64,000 nucleotides of DNA, from the NCBI RefSeq assembly GCF_963667135.1, contig NZ_OY762974.1, positions 3,919,054 to 3,983,053 of the forward strand. The letters run 5' to 3'. The position numbers were made by a program, and so were the translations under genes. Below the pieces are notes generated by a model. That model ran no database searches and was not told the DNA's origin. It saw only the letters and a list, made by a program, of their open reading frames with translations. Positions within the stretch are counted from its first letter, which is position 1; every line of letters starts with the position of its first letter. Below, one piece after another: positions 62,408 through 64,000 of the stretch. The DNA is from an uncultured Macellibacteroides sp. Its GTDB lineage: Bacteria > Bacteroidota > Bacteroidia > Bacteroidales > Tannerellaceae.

Positions 62408-62809
62408 CTAATCCGCCCGGCTCATCACCAATTTACCATGCTTAATGCCTTTAATAGTTATCAGACAGTCCGACAATTCGGTTAACCGTTGCGCGGTACC
62501 CGTTACTGTAACAATATGAAGACAAAAATTCTGACTCAGATAATACTGAGAAGATGATAAAATAACATCCTTATAATGTTGCTGAACATCCGCAATCTTA
62601 ACCGAGATATCCTTCTTAACCTGGTCATACATAATAACAATCGTGCCTGCCACAATATGATTACACTGCCACTTTTTCTCGGCTACATTCTTCTCCACCA
62701 GGAAACGAATAGCCTGCGACCGATTGGCAAAGCCATTATCGATCACAAACTGATCCAGCGAATCAAGCAAATTATCCTCCAGGGATACTCCAAAACGTTT
62801 CAATGACAT
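62408..62809 (-). CDS. NikR-like ribbon-helix-helix regulator with altered metal site
   Basis: 133 residues. The N-terminal RHH ('KRFGVSLEDNLLDSLDQFVIDNGFANRSQAIRFLVE') and the C-terminal ACT-like domain ('GTIVIMYDQVKKDISVKIADVQQHYKDVILSSSQYYLSQNFCLHIVTVTG', 'LTELSDCLITIKGIKHGKLVM') follow NikR throughout. Anchored on the conserved Cys96 (E. coli C95), the three His ligands H76, H87 and H89 fall on Gln77, Gln88 and Tyr90; His78 and His98 are nearby. High-affinity square-planar nickel binding is therefore doubtful. It probably represses the receptor gene 93 bp downstream in response to another metal or ligand. Confidence 0.8.
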   Translation of the reverse strand: MSLKRFGVSLEDNLLDSLDQFVIDNGFANRSQAIRFLVEKNVAEKKWQCNHIVAGTIVIMYDQVKKDISVKIADVQQHYKDVILSSSQYYLSQNFCLHIVTVTGTAQRLTELSDCLITIKGIKHGKLVMSRAD

Positions 62810-62851
62810 TTCCCTAAGTTGTTTGTAAAACCGTCGATAAAGATATATAAA

Positions 62852-64000
62852 TTATTCAGCAAATTTCACATCTGTTCCTTTTTCATTTTTTGCTTTCAAA
62901 GCAATGGCTCGGCTTTGTTTTTTCACCTTACCTGTTACAAACTCCGGGATATTATACGATTTCATAAACTGCAGATAAAAATCCGTATCCTTCTGAGGTA
63001 ACAAGAAAGGCTTGCACGCCTTACCATTCGCATCGATGTATGAAATATAAGGACGTGTATACAAACCATCCATCCGGCGGCTGCTGAAAACAAACCACCT
63101 GCTGTTCGAAGACCATGAATGATAGCTGTCTACCTCCGGACTGTTTACAAGCGTCAGCGAATCATGTATACCTGTTTGTAAATTAATCATATGCAAATCG
63201 GCATCCGCATGCCAGATAGAAAAATTACCGAACGCAGCCAATGTATAAAGCAGATACTTCCCATCCGGCGATACACGGGGAAACGAAACGCTCTTACCCC
63301 TGTCAGCCGCATTATATAAGGTATCTACAACTTGTCCGAAGGCTCGGGAATCCGGATTAAAATCGACCCGGCACAAACTATACTTTACCTCTTCGAAAGA
63401 TTGTGGCATTGGTTTAGCCACGGCAGAACAGAAATAAAGAGATTTGCCATCAGGCGAGAACGTTGGAAAAGTTTCGAAAGCATCAGCACCACTTAAACGA
63501 GACGAAGTTACTATTTCATGCTTTTCCACATCGTAAACCACTACATCGGAAGCCGAATCAAATACCTCAATCCGGTTCTTACTGTTAGAGTGAAAAGACT
63601 GCTGCGTTTTATTTACCGAAAAGGCTATATAACGACCTGACGGATGCCACGAAGGATAAACCAGCGGAGATATCGTTTTAGGAGTTTTTGTATTCAGTTT
63701 CTCTATCTTTTCGCCATCTATAAGAATGGTACCAGGGTAAGTTTCCCTCATATGGAAAAGCATCTTTTCGGGATTCTGCATACAGAAAGAGTGACAATTC
63801 ACACAATTATTTTCCGTCATCTTATTTTCGTAAATGGCAGACTGATCGTAAGAAGCAAGTTCGCGCTGATAAATCCCCATCTGATTCCACAGTTCGTATC
63901 CGGGATCAATAAGGCGATATACGATGTAAGGATCTATCGGTTCGGAAGCCACATTCATCATAAAAGGAGCATAAGCCACCCACCCTTCGGGCTGCTTTAC
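62852..64000 (-). CDS. CxxCH protein with TolB/PD40 beta-propeller repeats, N-terminus beyond the window
   Basis: The frame is open from the right edge (reads 'KQPEGWVAYAPFMMN') to the stop at 62852, 383 residues, so the start lies outside. 'ENNCVNCHSFCMQNPE' is a c-type heme motif (CxxCH), implying export. It is followed by PD40/TolB-like propeller repeats: 'VYPSWHPSGRYIAFSVNKT', 'TFPTFSPDGKSLYFCSA', 'SFPRVSPDGKYLLYTLA', 'SYHSWSSNSRWFVFSSRRMDGLYTRPYISYID'. The end is Lys-rich. It lies 43 bp upstream of the NikR-like gene in the same direction, so the three genes 60437-64000 are probably one operon. Function unknown; a surface or periplasmic electron-transfer or metal-reduction role is conceivable. 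Confidence 0.75.
   Translation of the reverse strand, partial: VKQPEGWVAYAPFMMNVASEPIDPYIVYRLIDPGYELWNQMGIYQRELASYDQSAIYENKMTENNCVNCHSFCMQNPEKMLFHMRETYPGTILIDGEKIEKLNTKTPKTISPLVYPSWHPSGRYIAFSVNKTQQSFHSNSKNRIEVFDSASDVVVYDVEKHEIVTSSRLSGADAFETFPTFSPDGKSLYFCSAVAKPMPQSFEEVKYSLCRVDFNPDSRAFGQVVDTLYNAADRGKSVSFPRVSPDGKYLLYTLAAFGNFSIWHADADLHMINLQTGIHDSLTLVNSPEVDSYHSWSSNSRWFVFSSRRMDGLYTRPYISYIDANGKACKPFLLPQKDTDFYLQFMKSYNIPEFVTGKVKKQSRAIALKAKNEKGTDVKFAE

Overview
The window looks like chromosomal DNA from a Bacteroidales bacterium, close to Parabacteroides or its relatives; the genus is a guess. The evidence is a SusC/SusD pair with an ECF sigma/FecR switch, a hybrid two-component system (periplasmic propeller, kinase, receiver and AraC in one chain), an LruC/DUF4842 lipoprotein, many lipoproteins, and repeated Bacteroidetes -7 promoter boxes (TAnnTTTG).

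Layout. 1-3.3 kb: the N-terminal end of a PAS sensor protein and a GH51 arabinofuranosidase-like lipoprotein that appears to lack its acid/base glutamate. 3.5-24.5 kb: a surface polysaccharide locus. It starts with a lone response regulator that overlaps an initiating sugar transferase carrying a pseudo-receiver domain. Glycosyltransferases, an acetyltransferase, a Wzx-type flippase, a half-length TolC-like protein, a Wzc-like chain-length protein without an intact kinase, a Wzy/WaaL-type polymerase, more glycosyltransferases (one decayed) and a methyltransferase follow, and the locus ends with a soluble receiver-histidine kinase. A possible deacetylase-like lipoprotein lies inside it on the other strand. 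17.5-22 kb is visibly richer in A+T and is probably acquired DNA.

24.5-32.3 kb: the LruC lipoprotein, a sigma-54 activator, a small Cys/Lys-rich secreted protein, a 0.9-kb mostly non-coding stretch and a large hybrid histidine kinase. The non-coding stretch holds the most unusual DNA seen here: a 116-bp perfectly centred dyad built of four 12-bp palindromes at an exact 22-bp pitch, followed by a hairpin, a bidirectional terminator and a 21-codon ORF that resembles an isolated signal peptide.

32.5-41 kb: a polysaccharide utilisation locus (ECF sigma, FecR anti-sigma, SusC, SusD, then a GH109-like enzyme with its own promoter), probably for alpha-GalNAc-containing glycans. 41-50.8 kb: catalase, an OmpA-type protein, a split ThrE-type exporter, a HAD phosphatase, glycerate kinase, an M28 peptidase and a complete ISL3-type insertion sequence with an 8-bp target duplication. 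50.9-56.1 kb: tRNA-Lys, EttA, a DUF1080 protein, and a two-gene mannan operon (GH5_7-type mannanase and cellobiose 2-epimerase). 56.3-64 kb: the divergent hybrid regulator that probably controls the mannan genes, a TonB-dependent receptor, a NikR-like regulator with an altered metal site, and a CxxCH protein with TolB-like repeats that runs off the window.

All functions are read from sequence motifs only; no database search was possible.
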